Source: Bacteroidia bacterium (lineage in GTDB: Bacteria; Bacteroidota; Bacteroidia; UBA8524). Taken from it: DNA of 7,507 nt. The DNA lies in the NCBI GenBank assembly GCA_023277325.1, contig JALRIQ010000130.1:1-7507 (forward strand), given 5' to 3'. A model generated the notes under the pieces. That model did no database searches. It was not told the DNA's origin and worked only from the letters and a program-made list of their open reading frames with translations. Numbering within the stretch: the first letter of the stretch is position 1; each line of letters opens with the position of its first letter. The position numbers and the translations under genes are program-made. Shown here in pieces: positions 1 to 6,258 of this stretch.

Positions 1-17
1 GTGTGCTCTTCCGATCT
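1..17. other. Illumina TruSeq adapter remnant (non-genomic)
   Basis: The first 17 bases, gtgtgctcttccgatct, match exactly the 3' end of the standard TruSeq read-2 adapter, as I know it. Homology to isocitrate dehydrogenase begins immediately afterwards at base 18. The block is therefore an untrimmed sequencing artefact at a contig end. It happens to supply an in-frame GTG at position 3, which makes the truncated gene look as if it had its own start codon. Confidence 0.95.
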
Positions 18-491
18 ACAGAATTTGCGCAGGCCATCATCAATAACCTGGGCAAACAACCTCAGGAGTCTGAGCCAAGAAAAGCAGTTACTGGAAAAAC
101 ATGGACCAAACCTACTCTCCCTGCTGAGCGTAAAATGATGCTTAGCCCAAGAACGGCTAAAGAAACTTTGGTAGGTAGCGACTTATTCATCGACTCAGCC
201 AAATCTGCTGATGAAGTAGGCACGATCTTAGAAAACATTTTACCTGAAGGCTTTAAACTTGTGATGATCTCGAACAGAGGAACCCAAGTATGGCCAACTG
301 GCTCTATCCTTACTGAATGTGTTAACCACCACCGCTGCCGTGTTGTTGCAAGCGATGAAAACGCAGAAGTAAATCAGGATCAAATCTGGGAGATGATTCA
401 AAAAGTTTCTTCTGAACTCTTTGTTACTTCCATGGAAATGTTGAGGAATTTCGGAGAAAAGCAAGGATATTCGCTGGCACAAGGCCAGTAA
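18..491 (+). CDS. icd: NADP-dependent isocitrate dehydrogenase, C-terminal fragment (5' truncated)
   Basis: Isocitrate dehydrogenase oxidatively decarboxylates isocitrate to 2-oxoglutarate in the cytoplasmic TCA cycle and generates NADPH. Only the last 157 residues are visible. They resemble the C-terminal region of the longer Thermus thermophilus-type enzyme (about 496 residues). The opening TEFAQAIINNLGKQP corresponds to the end of the catalytic core, followed by a linker rich in Lys, Pro and Thr. The extra C-terminal domain carries MISNRGTQVWP (about visible residues 83-93) and a conserved VNHHRCR stretch. The substrate- and cofactor-binding residues lie upstream of the contig edge and cannot be checked. 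The GTG at position 3 lies in adapter sequence, so no real start is present; the gene must continue to the left in the genome. It ends in TAA one nucleotide before the next gene, which suggests co-transcription and possible translational coupling. The family call rests on remembered similarity and is strong; the cofactor is inferred from the family. Confidence 0.9.
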   Translation, partial: TEFAQAIINNLGKQPQESEPRKAVTGKTWTKPTLPAERKMMLSPRTAKETLVGSDLFIDSAKSADEVGTILENILPEGFKLVMISNRGTQVWPTGSILTECVNHHRCRVVASDENAEVNQDQIWEMIQKVSSELFVTSMEMLRNFGEKQGYSLAQGQ

Positions 492-492
492 T

Positions 493-1560
493 TTGTCCGA
501 AACTTCTCCTAATACCGAAGCACCTAAACAGTTTCGCATTCGGAATGTCATCATTCCGATCGTGCTCGGACTTGCCGTTACCGTATTCATGGTATACCGG
601 GAGTTTGACTCCACCGCATACAATGCCATAGACTGGTCATTGCGTGCATTCTTCTGGCTTTTCATGTGTTTGGTAATGATGGCCATCCGCGATATCGGCT
701 ACATGATTCGCATTCGCATCCTTACCGATAAAAAACTAAGCTGGCGCAAAGCGTTTGATGTGATCATGCTTTGGGAATTCGCCTCTGCCCTTTCTCCTTC
801 TGTTGTGGGTGGTTCAGGTGTAGCCATGTTCATCCTGAATCAGGAAAAAATTCCATTGGGCAAAAGCACGGCAATTGTTTTGGTAACTGCCCTTCTCGAT
901 GAGTTGTTCTATATTATCATGGTGCCTATCTGCATCGTGCTGGCGGGATGGAGCAATTTATTTCCCATTGAATTAGAGAAAAACCTCTTCGGCGTGGCAT
1001 TGGGAATAAAAGGACTGTTTTTCGCTGGCTATGGATTTATCTTTCTGCTTACATCCATCATCATGGTTTCGGTATTCTTTAACCCTCGAGGCTTCCGAAA
1101 TTTTTTAATTCGTATTTTTAGCTTACCCATCATTCGCCGTTTTCGTCGCAGAGCAGCGGCTGTGGGTGAAGAAGTGGTGGTTACCTCTGAGGAATTGAAA
1201 GGCAAAAACCTTCAGTATTGGCTCAAATGTTTTGGGGCGACCTTCCTTTCCTGGACTGCCCGCTTTTTGGTGATCAACTGTTTGATTCTGGCCTTTATCG
1301 CTTCGGCGGATCATTTCATTATCTATGCCCGCCAAATGGTGATGTGGGTCATCATGCTGATCAGTCCAACTCCTGGAAGCAGTGGTATTGCAGAAATTGT
1401 TTTTGAAGGTTTCCTGAAAGAATATACCCTTCCCAATCTGGCTGCCTTCCAAGCTTTTCTCTGGCGCCTCTTGAGTTATTATCCTTATCTTTTCATAGGC
1501 ATCATTGTATTTCCACGTTGGTTGCGTCGTGTGCGCCAAAAGGGAAATATTGAGGCTTAA
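493..1560 (+). CDS. Lysylphosphatidylglycerol synthase TM-region / UPF0104 flippase-like membrane protein
   Basis: This 355-residue protein is polytopic, with about eight hydrophobic segments (roughly 18-36, 50-70, 88-115, 125-152, 166-196, 245-270, 277-300 and 320-341). The family signatures are the PTPGSSGIAE motif at 292-301, which matches the PTPGG-x-G-x-x-E motif of LPG-synthase transmembrane domains, the SPSVVGGSG stretch at 101-109, and the terminal LWRLLSYYP segment with Arg325. In MprF this domain flips aminoacylated lipids across the inner membrane. Here there is no attached aminoacyl-transfer domain, so the lipid substrate is unknown. The TTG start at 493 is the best choice: the first in-frame ATG is residue 33, inside the first membrane helix, and the TTG lies one nucleotide after the preceding stop. 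No clear Shine-Dalgarno sequence is visible, only a weak aagg upstream. A lytic transglycosylase follows 20 nt later, which suits a cell-envelope role. The family call is firm; the flippase activity is inferred. Confidence 0.85.
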   Translation: MSETSPNTEAPKQFRIRNVIIPIVLGLAVTVFMVYREFDSTAYNAIDWSLRAFFWLFMCLVMMAIRDIGYMIRIRILTDKKLSWRKAFDVIMLWEFASALSPSVVGGSGVAMFILNQEKIPLGKSTAIVLVTALLDELFYIIMVPICIVLAGWSNLFPIELEKNLFGVALGIKGLFFAGYGFIFLLTSIIMVSVFFNPRGFRNFLIRIFSLPIIRRFRRRAAAVGEEVVVTSEELKGKNLQYWLKCFGATFLSWTARFLVINCLILAFIASADHFIIYARQMVMWVIMLISPTPGSSGIAEIVFEGFLKEYTLPNLAAFQAFLWRLLSYYPYLFIGIIVFPRWLRRVRQKGNIEA

Positions 1561-1580
1561 TATTTGCTTTATTTCAGTGT

Positions 1581-2537
1581 ATGAAATTTTTCAAGAACGG
1601 ACTCCTCTTCCTGAGTGGCGGAATCATGGCCACCTTTATCTTTATTTCCATAGCTGGAAAAAAAGAGAAACATAGCGTCATTATCAATCACCCGAACGGC
1701 AGCTTGGTGGTTCCTAAAATCCCAAGCGATCTCAATTTTGCCGGAGAACCTGCCAAACTCAGCGACACTGAGGTGAGAGAACGTTTCGACCGCGAATTAT
1801 TGGTGAATACCTTCTGGCATAGCAATACGATACTAATGCTAAAAAGAGCCAATAAGTACTTTCCCATTACTGAACCCATTCTCGAAAAAAATGGCGTTCC
1901 TGATGATTTTAAATTTCTCTGCATGATTGAAAGCGGATTAACCAATGCGGTTTCTCCAGCAAATGCAGCAGGTTTCTGGCAATTTCTTGCTTCAACGGGG
2001 AAACGTTATGGATTGGAAGTGAACAGTGAGATCGATGAGCGTTATGATTTGGTAAAATCGACTGAAGCCGCCTGCAAATATTTAAAAGACAATAAAGAAA
2101 AACTGGGCAATTGGACCTTGGCCGCTGCCGCCTATAATATGGGTGAGAACGGTGTGCTGCGCCAGTTAAAAAGTCAGGGAGTTGATTCCTACTACGACCT
2201 ATATTTAAACAGTGAGACTTCCCGCTACCTCTTCCGCATACTTGCTGCTAAGGAGATTTATACCCGTCAGAAAGAATATGGTTTTGTGCTTGCCGAGGAG
2301 TCTTTGTATAGCTCCATTCCCACGCGCAGTATTGAAATAGACAGTACCATTCCTAACTGGCCAGAGTTTGCCCTTTCTCAGGGAACTAACTACAAATACC
2401 TCAAAAGCCTAAATCCCTGGATTCAAAAGCGCGAGCTCAACAATAAAACGAAAAAGACCTATTCGGTTTTATTGCCAAAAAGCAGCAAGCCTGTTAAGGA
2501 GAAACCGGTACTGGAAGAAGGTGATCAGGACGAGTAA
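1581..2537 (+). CDS. Lytic transglycosylase, SLT/MltD-like, membrane-anchored or secreted
   Basis: Lytic transglycosylases cleave the MurNAc-GlcNAc bond of peptidoglycan non-hydrolytically, forming 1,6-anhydro-MurNAc, in the periplasm. This 318-residue protein starts with a short basic stretch and one hydrophobic segment (about residues 7-26), either a signal peptide or an N-terminal anchor. A linker with a charged, predicted helical part follows (about 58-105). The goose-type SLT domain spans about 105-235. Its catalytic Glu is E117 in CMIESGL; it is followed by SPANAAGFWQF (125-135), and the family AYN motif lies at 184-186. A C-terminal part (about 245-300) with TNYKYLKSLNPWI looks like a degenerate LysM-like or MltD-type tail, and the extreme C-terminus is charged and probably disordered. 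I see no lipobox cysteine. The ATG at 1581 lies 20 nt after the flippase gene with no terminator between, so an operon is likely. The catalytic call is strong; the C-terminal LysM suggestion is weak. Confidence 0.9.
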   Translation: MKFFKNGLLFLSGGIMATFIFISIAGKKEKHSVIINHPNGSLVVPKIPSDLNFAGEPAKLSDTEVRERFDRELLVNTFWHSNTILMLKRANKYFPITEPILEKNGVPDDFKFLCMIESGLTNAVSPANAAGFWQFLASTGKRYGLEVNSEIDERYDLVKSTEAACKYLKDNKEKLGNWTLAAAAYNMGENGVLRQLKSQGVDSYYDLYLNSETSRYLFRILAAKEIYTRQKEYGFVLAEESLYSSIPTRSIEIDSTIPNWPEFALSQGTNYKYLKSLNPWIQKRELNNKTKKTYSVLLPKSSKPVKEKPVLEEGDQDE

Positions 2538-2540
2538 TAG

Positions 2541-2555
2541 ACTCATTTGAGTTTT
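2541..2555 (+). terminator. Possible weak intrinsic terminator after the transglycosylase gene
   Basis: Bases 2541-2552 read ACTCATTTGAGT, a perfect inverted repeat that can form a 4-bp stem (ACTC/GAGT) with an ATTT loop. A run of four Ts ends it on the + strand. It begins 3 nt after the transglycosylase stop and overlaps the last codons and stop of the convergent amidohydrolase gene. The stem is very short, so termination here is only a suggestion. On the - strand no T-run follows. Confidence 0.22.
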
Positions 2556-4168
2556 ACCCCATCTACCCATAGGCCTTGCGGAAGTATTCCCAGCAGTTCG
2601 TCTAAGCCATCCTTTTCAAGGTCTTGTTGGTAGATTACAAAATCTGCAGCAAGTCCGACTGCCAATTTTCCGTATAGATGATCTGTTTTTCCGGCATACG
2701 CGGCCCATTCGGTCATGCCTTTTAAAGCTTGAATCCGAGTTAATGCTTCATGTACTTCAAAGCCTCCTGCTGGCTCTTGCTTTTCATTCACGCGGAAAAC
2801 GGCCGAGATAAAGGTTTGTATTGGATTGATATTTTCTACCGGGGCATCGGTTCCCAAGGGCATAATACCCACTTGCTCCAAAAGAGATTTGTAGGCATAA
2901 GCACCACGCATGCGCCCTTCACAAAGTCGGTCTTGCGCCCAGGGCATATCGGAAGTCGCATGGGTAGGTTGAACGGAGGGAAGAATGGAGTTATCGCCAA
3001 AAAATTGCAGGTCGGCTAAATCAATAACCTGGGCATGTTCAATGCGCCAGCGTTTATCGTTTTTGCCTTTGAGGTATTTGGCATATGTTTCCAAAATCAA
3101 GCGGTTGGCTGAATCGCCGATACAGTGTGTATTGGCCTGAAATCCCAGCGCATCAATTTTGGCGCAAATTGAATCAAAATAAACCGGATCATGAATAGCC
3201 AATCCTCTTCCATTATGATCGCAATAAGGAACTTTTAAAAGAGCACCCCGAGAACCCAATGCACCATCTGCATATAATTTAAAGGAGGCCACCTTAAGCT
3301 GAGGTGTTTCATAAATTCCCTGCTCCTTCGCGAATTGAAATTCTTTTTCATTTGGGTTTAGCATGGCCACAAACTTCATCTTCAGGCTCCCCTCCTTTTG
3401 CATGCTGTCTAAAAGCATGATAAGTTCCAAGGGCAATCCTGCTTCCGTAATCGCGGCTACGCCATTATCCAAGAATAAGTCTTGTGCCGCCAAGAGGGCC
3501 TCACGCCATTCTTTATAACTCGGTTCCGGAAGTATCTCCTTGGCTTTATCTGCCGCTGCATCAATAAGCACGCCCGTGAGCATTGTGTCGTTGCGCAACA
3601 GGGCCCCACCATCAATCTGTATTTCCGTTGTATAATCGAGTAGTTCTAAAACATTGCCGCTCACTAAAGCAGCATGTCCGTCTACCCTGGAAAGGAAAAA
3701 GTTATGTTCCGGGTACAGGGAGTCGAGTTGAAACCGCGATGGATAAACACCACCCCAAAGGTTCTGGTCCCATCCTCTGCCGATAATCCATTTCTTATCT
3801 GGATTCGCCTGGATATAGTTGCTGATTTCCTGAAGACAATCCTCCCAGGAGTTTAGACCACGAAGTTGAACCTCGCGCAAACCCTTACCAGTTGAAGCAA
3901 AATGAGCGTGGGCATCATGCCATGCCGGATACAAATGCTTACCCTGAAGATTGATTTCCTGTTTTGCCCTATAAAGCGACCTTAACGAATCTTCCGAACC
4001 GATGGCTAAAATCTTCCCATCCTGAACAAGCAGGCATTGATTATTGGAAGCGGAGGAATCTAAGGTATGGATGGAACCGCCGTAAAAAAGTAAATCCACC
4101 TCTTGAGTGGATTGACATGCAATAAAAAACGGCAGGGCCGAACATAAGAATAGAAATACGCGAGACAT
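2543..4168 (-). CDS. YtcJ-like amidohydrolase family 3 protein, predicted lipoprotein
   Basis: This is a full-length metal-dependent amidohydrolase of the YtcJ/amidohydrolase-3 group (541 residues, a normal length). These enzymes hydrolyse N-acyl or amide/imide bonds, but the substrate cannot be read from sequence. Visible motifs in order are DAHAHF (H87 and H89, metal site); SFKLYADGALGSRGA (295-309, with K297 as the likely carbamylated or metal-bridging Lys); HCIGD (H348); RIEHAQ (H378); SVQPTHATSD (398-407); and LGTDAPVE with the catalytic Asp D441. The N-terminus is MSRVFLFLCSALPFFIAC, a signal peptide ending in a plausible lipobox (FIAC, C18). The protein is thus predicted to be exported and lipid-anchored, unlike the cytoplasmic members of the family. 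M1 is the only start that keeps this signal. The gene converges on the transglycosylase gene with 5 nt between stops. A TATCTTTG promoter-like element lies four bases before the start. The family is certain; the location is well supported; the substrate is unknown. Confidence 0.92.
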   Translation of the reverse strand: MSRVFLFLCSALPFFIACQSTQEVDLLFYGGSIHTLDSSASNNQCLLVQDGKILAIGSEDSLRSLYRAKQEINLQGKHLYPAWHDAHAHFASTGKGLREVQLRGLNSWEDCLQEISNYIQANPDKKWIIGRGWDQNLWGGVYPSRFQLDSLYPEHNFFLSRVDGHAALVSGNVLELLDYTTEIQIDGGALLRNDTMLTGVLIDAAADKAKEILPEPSYKEWREALLAAQDLFLDNGVAAITEAGLPLELIMLLDSMQKEGSLKMKFVAMLNPNEKEFQFAKEQGIYETPQLKVASFKLYADGALGSRGALLKVPYCDHNGRGLAIHDPVYFDSICAKIDALGFQANTHCIGDSANRLILETYAKYLKGKNDKRWRIEHAQVIDLADLQFFGDNSILPSVQPTHATSDMPWAQDRLCEGRMRGAYAYKSLLEQVGIMPLGTDAPVENINPIQTFISAVFRVNEKQEPAGGFEVHEALTRIQALKGMTEWAAYAGKTDHLYGKLAVGLAADFVIYQQDLEKDGLDELLGILPQGLWVDGVKLK

Positions 4169-4172
4169 AAGC

Positions 4173-4180
4173 CAAAGATA
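4173..4180 (-). promoter_or_regulatory. Candidate Bacteroidota -7 element (TATCTTTG) for the amidohydrolase gene
   Basis: On the - strand this reads TATCTTTG, a full match to the Bacteroidota housekeeping -7 consensus TAnnTTTG. Only four bases (GCTT) separate it from the ATG at 4168, so transcription would begin at or next to the start codon and give a leaderless mRNA. No convincing -33 TTG sits at the usual 17-23 nt upstream; the nearest TTG is about 35 nt away. The match could therefore be chance. Confidence 0.3.
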
Positions 4181-4350
4181 GGCTTCTCAGCTTTTCCTTA
4201 AAACTGAACCTTTATCAAATAAACAGATGGAAATCGGAGTTTGATCCGGATTTCGCGGGTTTTCTGAAAAGGGAAGAGAATATTTTGCTAAAAAACTTTT
4301 TCATACCTACATATTAGAACCAAAAAGTTGGCCAATAGTTGCTTCAAAGC

Positions 4351-4376
4351 GGTAATATTTTTAAAAAATTTCTACC
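4351..4376. repeat. Imperfect AT-rich inverted repeat downstream of the ABC exporter gene
   Basis: The outer arms GGTA (4351-4354) and TACC (4373-4376) are perfectly complementary. The inner TTTT/AAAA arms (4359-4362 and 4365-4368) also pair, with mismatches between the two blocks. The element lies 15 nt beyond the exporter stop on the - strand. It could be a weak transcript-end hairpin or a protein-binding site. It lacks a following T-run on the - strand and may be a by-product of AT-rich sequence. Confidence 0.25.
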
Positions 4377-4391
4377 TCCGTCTAAACTAAT

Positions 4392-6194
4392 CTAAGCAGG
4401 TATGATATCCGATTGCATCATGTTCAAACGACGATACAACCCTTTCTCATTGGTAATCAGCTCTTCATGTGTTCCACTTTCCCGAATTTCACCTTCCTGA
4501 AGCACCAAAATACGATCGGCATTGCGGATTGTGCTTAATCGGTGTGCTATAACCAGCGACGTTCTTCCCCTCATTAATTTTTCAAGTGCCTCTTGCACCA
4601 GTGCCTCAGCTTGAGAATCGAGAGAGGAGGTCGCTTCATCCAAAATGAGAATTGCAGGATTTTTCAAAATCGCACGCGCAATAGCTATTCTTTGTCTTTG
4701 TCCGCCTGAAAGTTTTATACCGCGGTCTCCAACAATGGCATTCAGTCCTTCAGGAAATTGAGAGATAAACTCCCAGGCATTGGCCATCTTCGCCGCTTCT
4801 ATCACTTCCTCTTCGGTAGCCTCTGGTTTTCCATAGAGAATATTTTCCCGTATACTTCCTCCGAATAAGACGACATCCTGAGGCACAATAGCCATCTGAC
4901 TTCTAAGCTGTGTAAGCTGATACTCGTTTACTGATTTACCATCAACCAAAATTCTGCCTTCTTGCGGGTCATAAAAGCGCAGTAATAAAGACGCGATGGT
5001 AGTTTTTCCGGAACCACTTTGCCCAACCAAAGCGATTTTCTCTCCTGCATTAGCAGAGAAGCTGACTCCTTTTAAAACTGGAGTTTCCAAACGTGATGGA
5101 TAGGCGAAGTGAATATTCTCAAAAGCAAATGACCCATTAATGCGCGGGTATGAATTACGTGTATCGGCATCCATATCCACCGCCTCAGCGGGTTCATTCA
5201 AAAGCTCTAAAACTCGATCGGTGGCTCCCAAGGTTTTCTGAATTTGGTTATACTGTTCAGCAATACCACCAATTGAACCCCCAACAAAAACGGTGTAAAG
5301 CATAAATTGAACAAGGTCGCCATATTCCATCAAGCCTTGTTGTTTTAAGTAAGCCCCATAAAAGATCAATCCGACGATACCTCCAAACAGACCGAAAATA
5401 ATAAAGGAGGCAAATGCCGCTCTTAGGCGACCAACCTGCACCGCTTGACGACGCACCTTTGCTGTTGAACTTCCGTAGCGGAAAATTTCGAAATACTCAT
5501 TAGCAAAGGCTTTCACATTATGAATCCCCTGAAGTGTTTCATCGACGATGGTATTGCTTTCGGCCACCTGATCTTGGACACCACGTGATTTCTTGCGAAC
5601 AAAATAGCCAAAGATTACTGTAAGAACTGCCAGGGGTGGAATAATCAATAACATGGCAAACGCCAACTTGATTGAGGTGAGGAAGAGCAAAACGATTCCT
5701 CCAACGATTATGATAAACTGGCGCAGGAATTCAGCAATATTAGTAGTGAACGTATCTTGAATTTGCGAGATATCTGCAGAGATCCTGCTGCTCAGTTCTC
5801 CAGCACGGCGCTGGGTAATATAAGACATAGATAAGCGCACCAGATTTGAATAAGTGGCTTTTCTTACCCCTTCCAGCATACATTCGGTTACATCAACAAA
5901 AAGATAGATGCGGAAATAAGAAAATACCGTTTGAGCGGTGAATACGCCTAGAAGTACCCAACCCCATTGCATAAGCTGCTCCCAATCTGCCTCCGCCGCC
6001 TTGAGCAATTCACCGATAAGTCGCGGAAATGCGAGGGCGGTGGCTCCTGTTCCAACCAAAAAAAGCATTCCCAAGTAAAACTTCCATTTATTCGGACCAA
6101 TAAAAGAAAACAACTGCAAACTCTTTTTTATTGACTCCCTGCTCAGTTTTACCCGAGGCATATCCATTCTTTCTTTACTATCTGTGCGTGCCAT
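4392..6194 (-). CDS. ABC exporter half-transporter (fused permease-ATPase, MsbA/Sav1866/ABCB type)
   Basis: This is a complete 600-residue type IV ABC exporter half-molecule that should act as a homodimer in the inner membrane, moving a lipid, drug or peptide outward at the cost of ATP. Six membrane helices lie at about 39-60, 77-97, 156-179, 180-198, 260-283 and 292-315. The nucleotide-binding domain (about 355-595) has every key element: A-loop Y365, Walker A GQSGSGKTT (391-399), Q-loop Q439, signature LSGGQ (495-499), Walker B ILILDE with catalytic E520, D-loop SSLD (523-526) and switch H551. Nothing is missing, so it should be an active ATPase. The substrate cannot be assigned; MsbA-like lipid export is one possibility among several. 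ATG at 6194 is taken as the start because a weak GGCAGG lies upstream; M10 and M12 are alternatives, since the first 20 residues are polar. The gene follows the DUF4249 gene by 64 nt, a gap without an obvious terminator or clear promoter, so read-through from the receptor operon is possible. Confidence 0.93.
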   Translation of the reverse strand: MARTDSKERMDMPRVKLSRESIKKSLQLFSFIGPNKWKFYLGMLFLVGTGATALAFPRLIGELLKAAEADWEQLMQWGWVLLGVFTAQTVFSYFRIYLFVDVTECMLEGVRKATYSNLVRLSMSYITQRRAGELSSRISADISQIQDTFTTNIAEFLRQFIIIVGGIVLLFLTSIKLAFAMLLIIPPLAVLTVIFGYFVRKKSRGVQDQVAESNTIVDETLQGIHNVKAFANEYFEIFRYGSSTAKVRRQAVQVGRLRAAFASFIIFGLFGGIVGLIFYGAYLKQQGLMEYGDLVQFMLYTVFVGGSIGGIAEQYNQIQKTLGATDRVLELLNEPAEAVDMDADTRNSYPRINGSFAFENIHFAYPSRLETPVLKGVSFSANAGEKIALVGQSGSGKTTIASLLLRFYDPQEGRILVDGKSVNEYQLTQLRSQMAIVPQDVVLFGGSIRENILYGKPEATEEEVIEAAKMANAWEFISQFPEGLNAIVGDRGIKLSGGQRQRIAIARAILKNPAILILDEATSSLDSQAEALVQEALEKLMRGRTSLVIAHRLSTIRNADRILVLQEGEIRESGTHEELITNEKGLYRRLNMMQSDIIPA

Positions 6195-6258
6195 AATTAT
6201 TACCTGCCATTGGCGTAACGAATATTAAACCAAAATCTGTGGGTCGGAAATTTTGTCT

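Larger units (their letters stand above)
4169..4391. other. AT-rich intergenic region between exporter and amidohydrolase genes
   Basis: This 223-nt gap is the longest non-coding stretch in the window. It separates two genes that are both on the - strand, so it should hold the end of the exporter transcript and a promoter for the amidohydrolase. I see the TATCTTTG element close to the amidohydrolase start, an imperfect AT-rich palindrome at 4351-4376, and a weak stem (AAATC..GATTT, about 4230-4253). There is no GC-rich hairpin followed by a T-run on the - strand, no ORF of note, and no tRNA or riboswitch that I can recognise. Confidence 0.6.

Noticed and set aside
240..686. 148-codon open frame on the - strand
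   Set aside because: It lies antisense across the icd and flippase coding regions, has no recognisable family features, and its sequence is the kind expected from a shadow frame of real genes.
1123..1539. 138-codon open frame on the - strand inside the flippase gene
   Set aside because: The + strand frame here encodes clear membrane helices and the PTPG motif; the antisense product is low-complexity His/Arg/Thr-rich sequence without a domain.
1553..1572. Promoter-like AATATTTG just before the transglycosylase gene
   Set aside because: One mismatch from TAnnTTTG, and no -33 TTG at a usable distance; the short 20-nt gap makes co-transcription with the flippase gene simpler.
4286..4302. A-run/T-run (AAAAAACTTTTT) in the intergenic region as a terminator
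   Set aside because: The stem would be only A-T pairs with almost no loop, so it would not form a stable intrinsic terminator.
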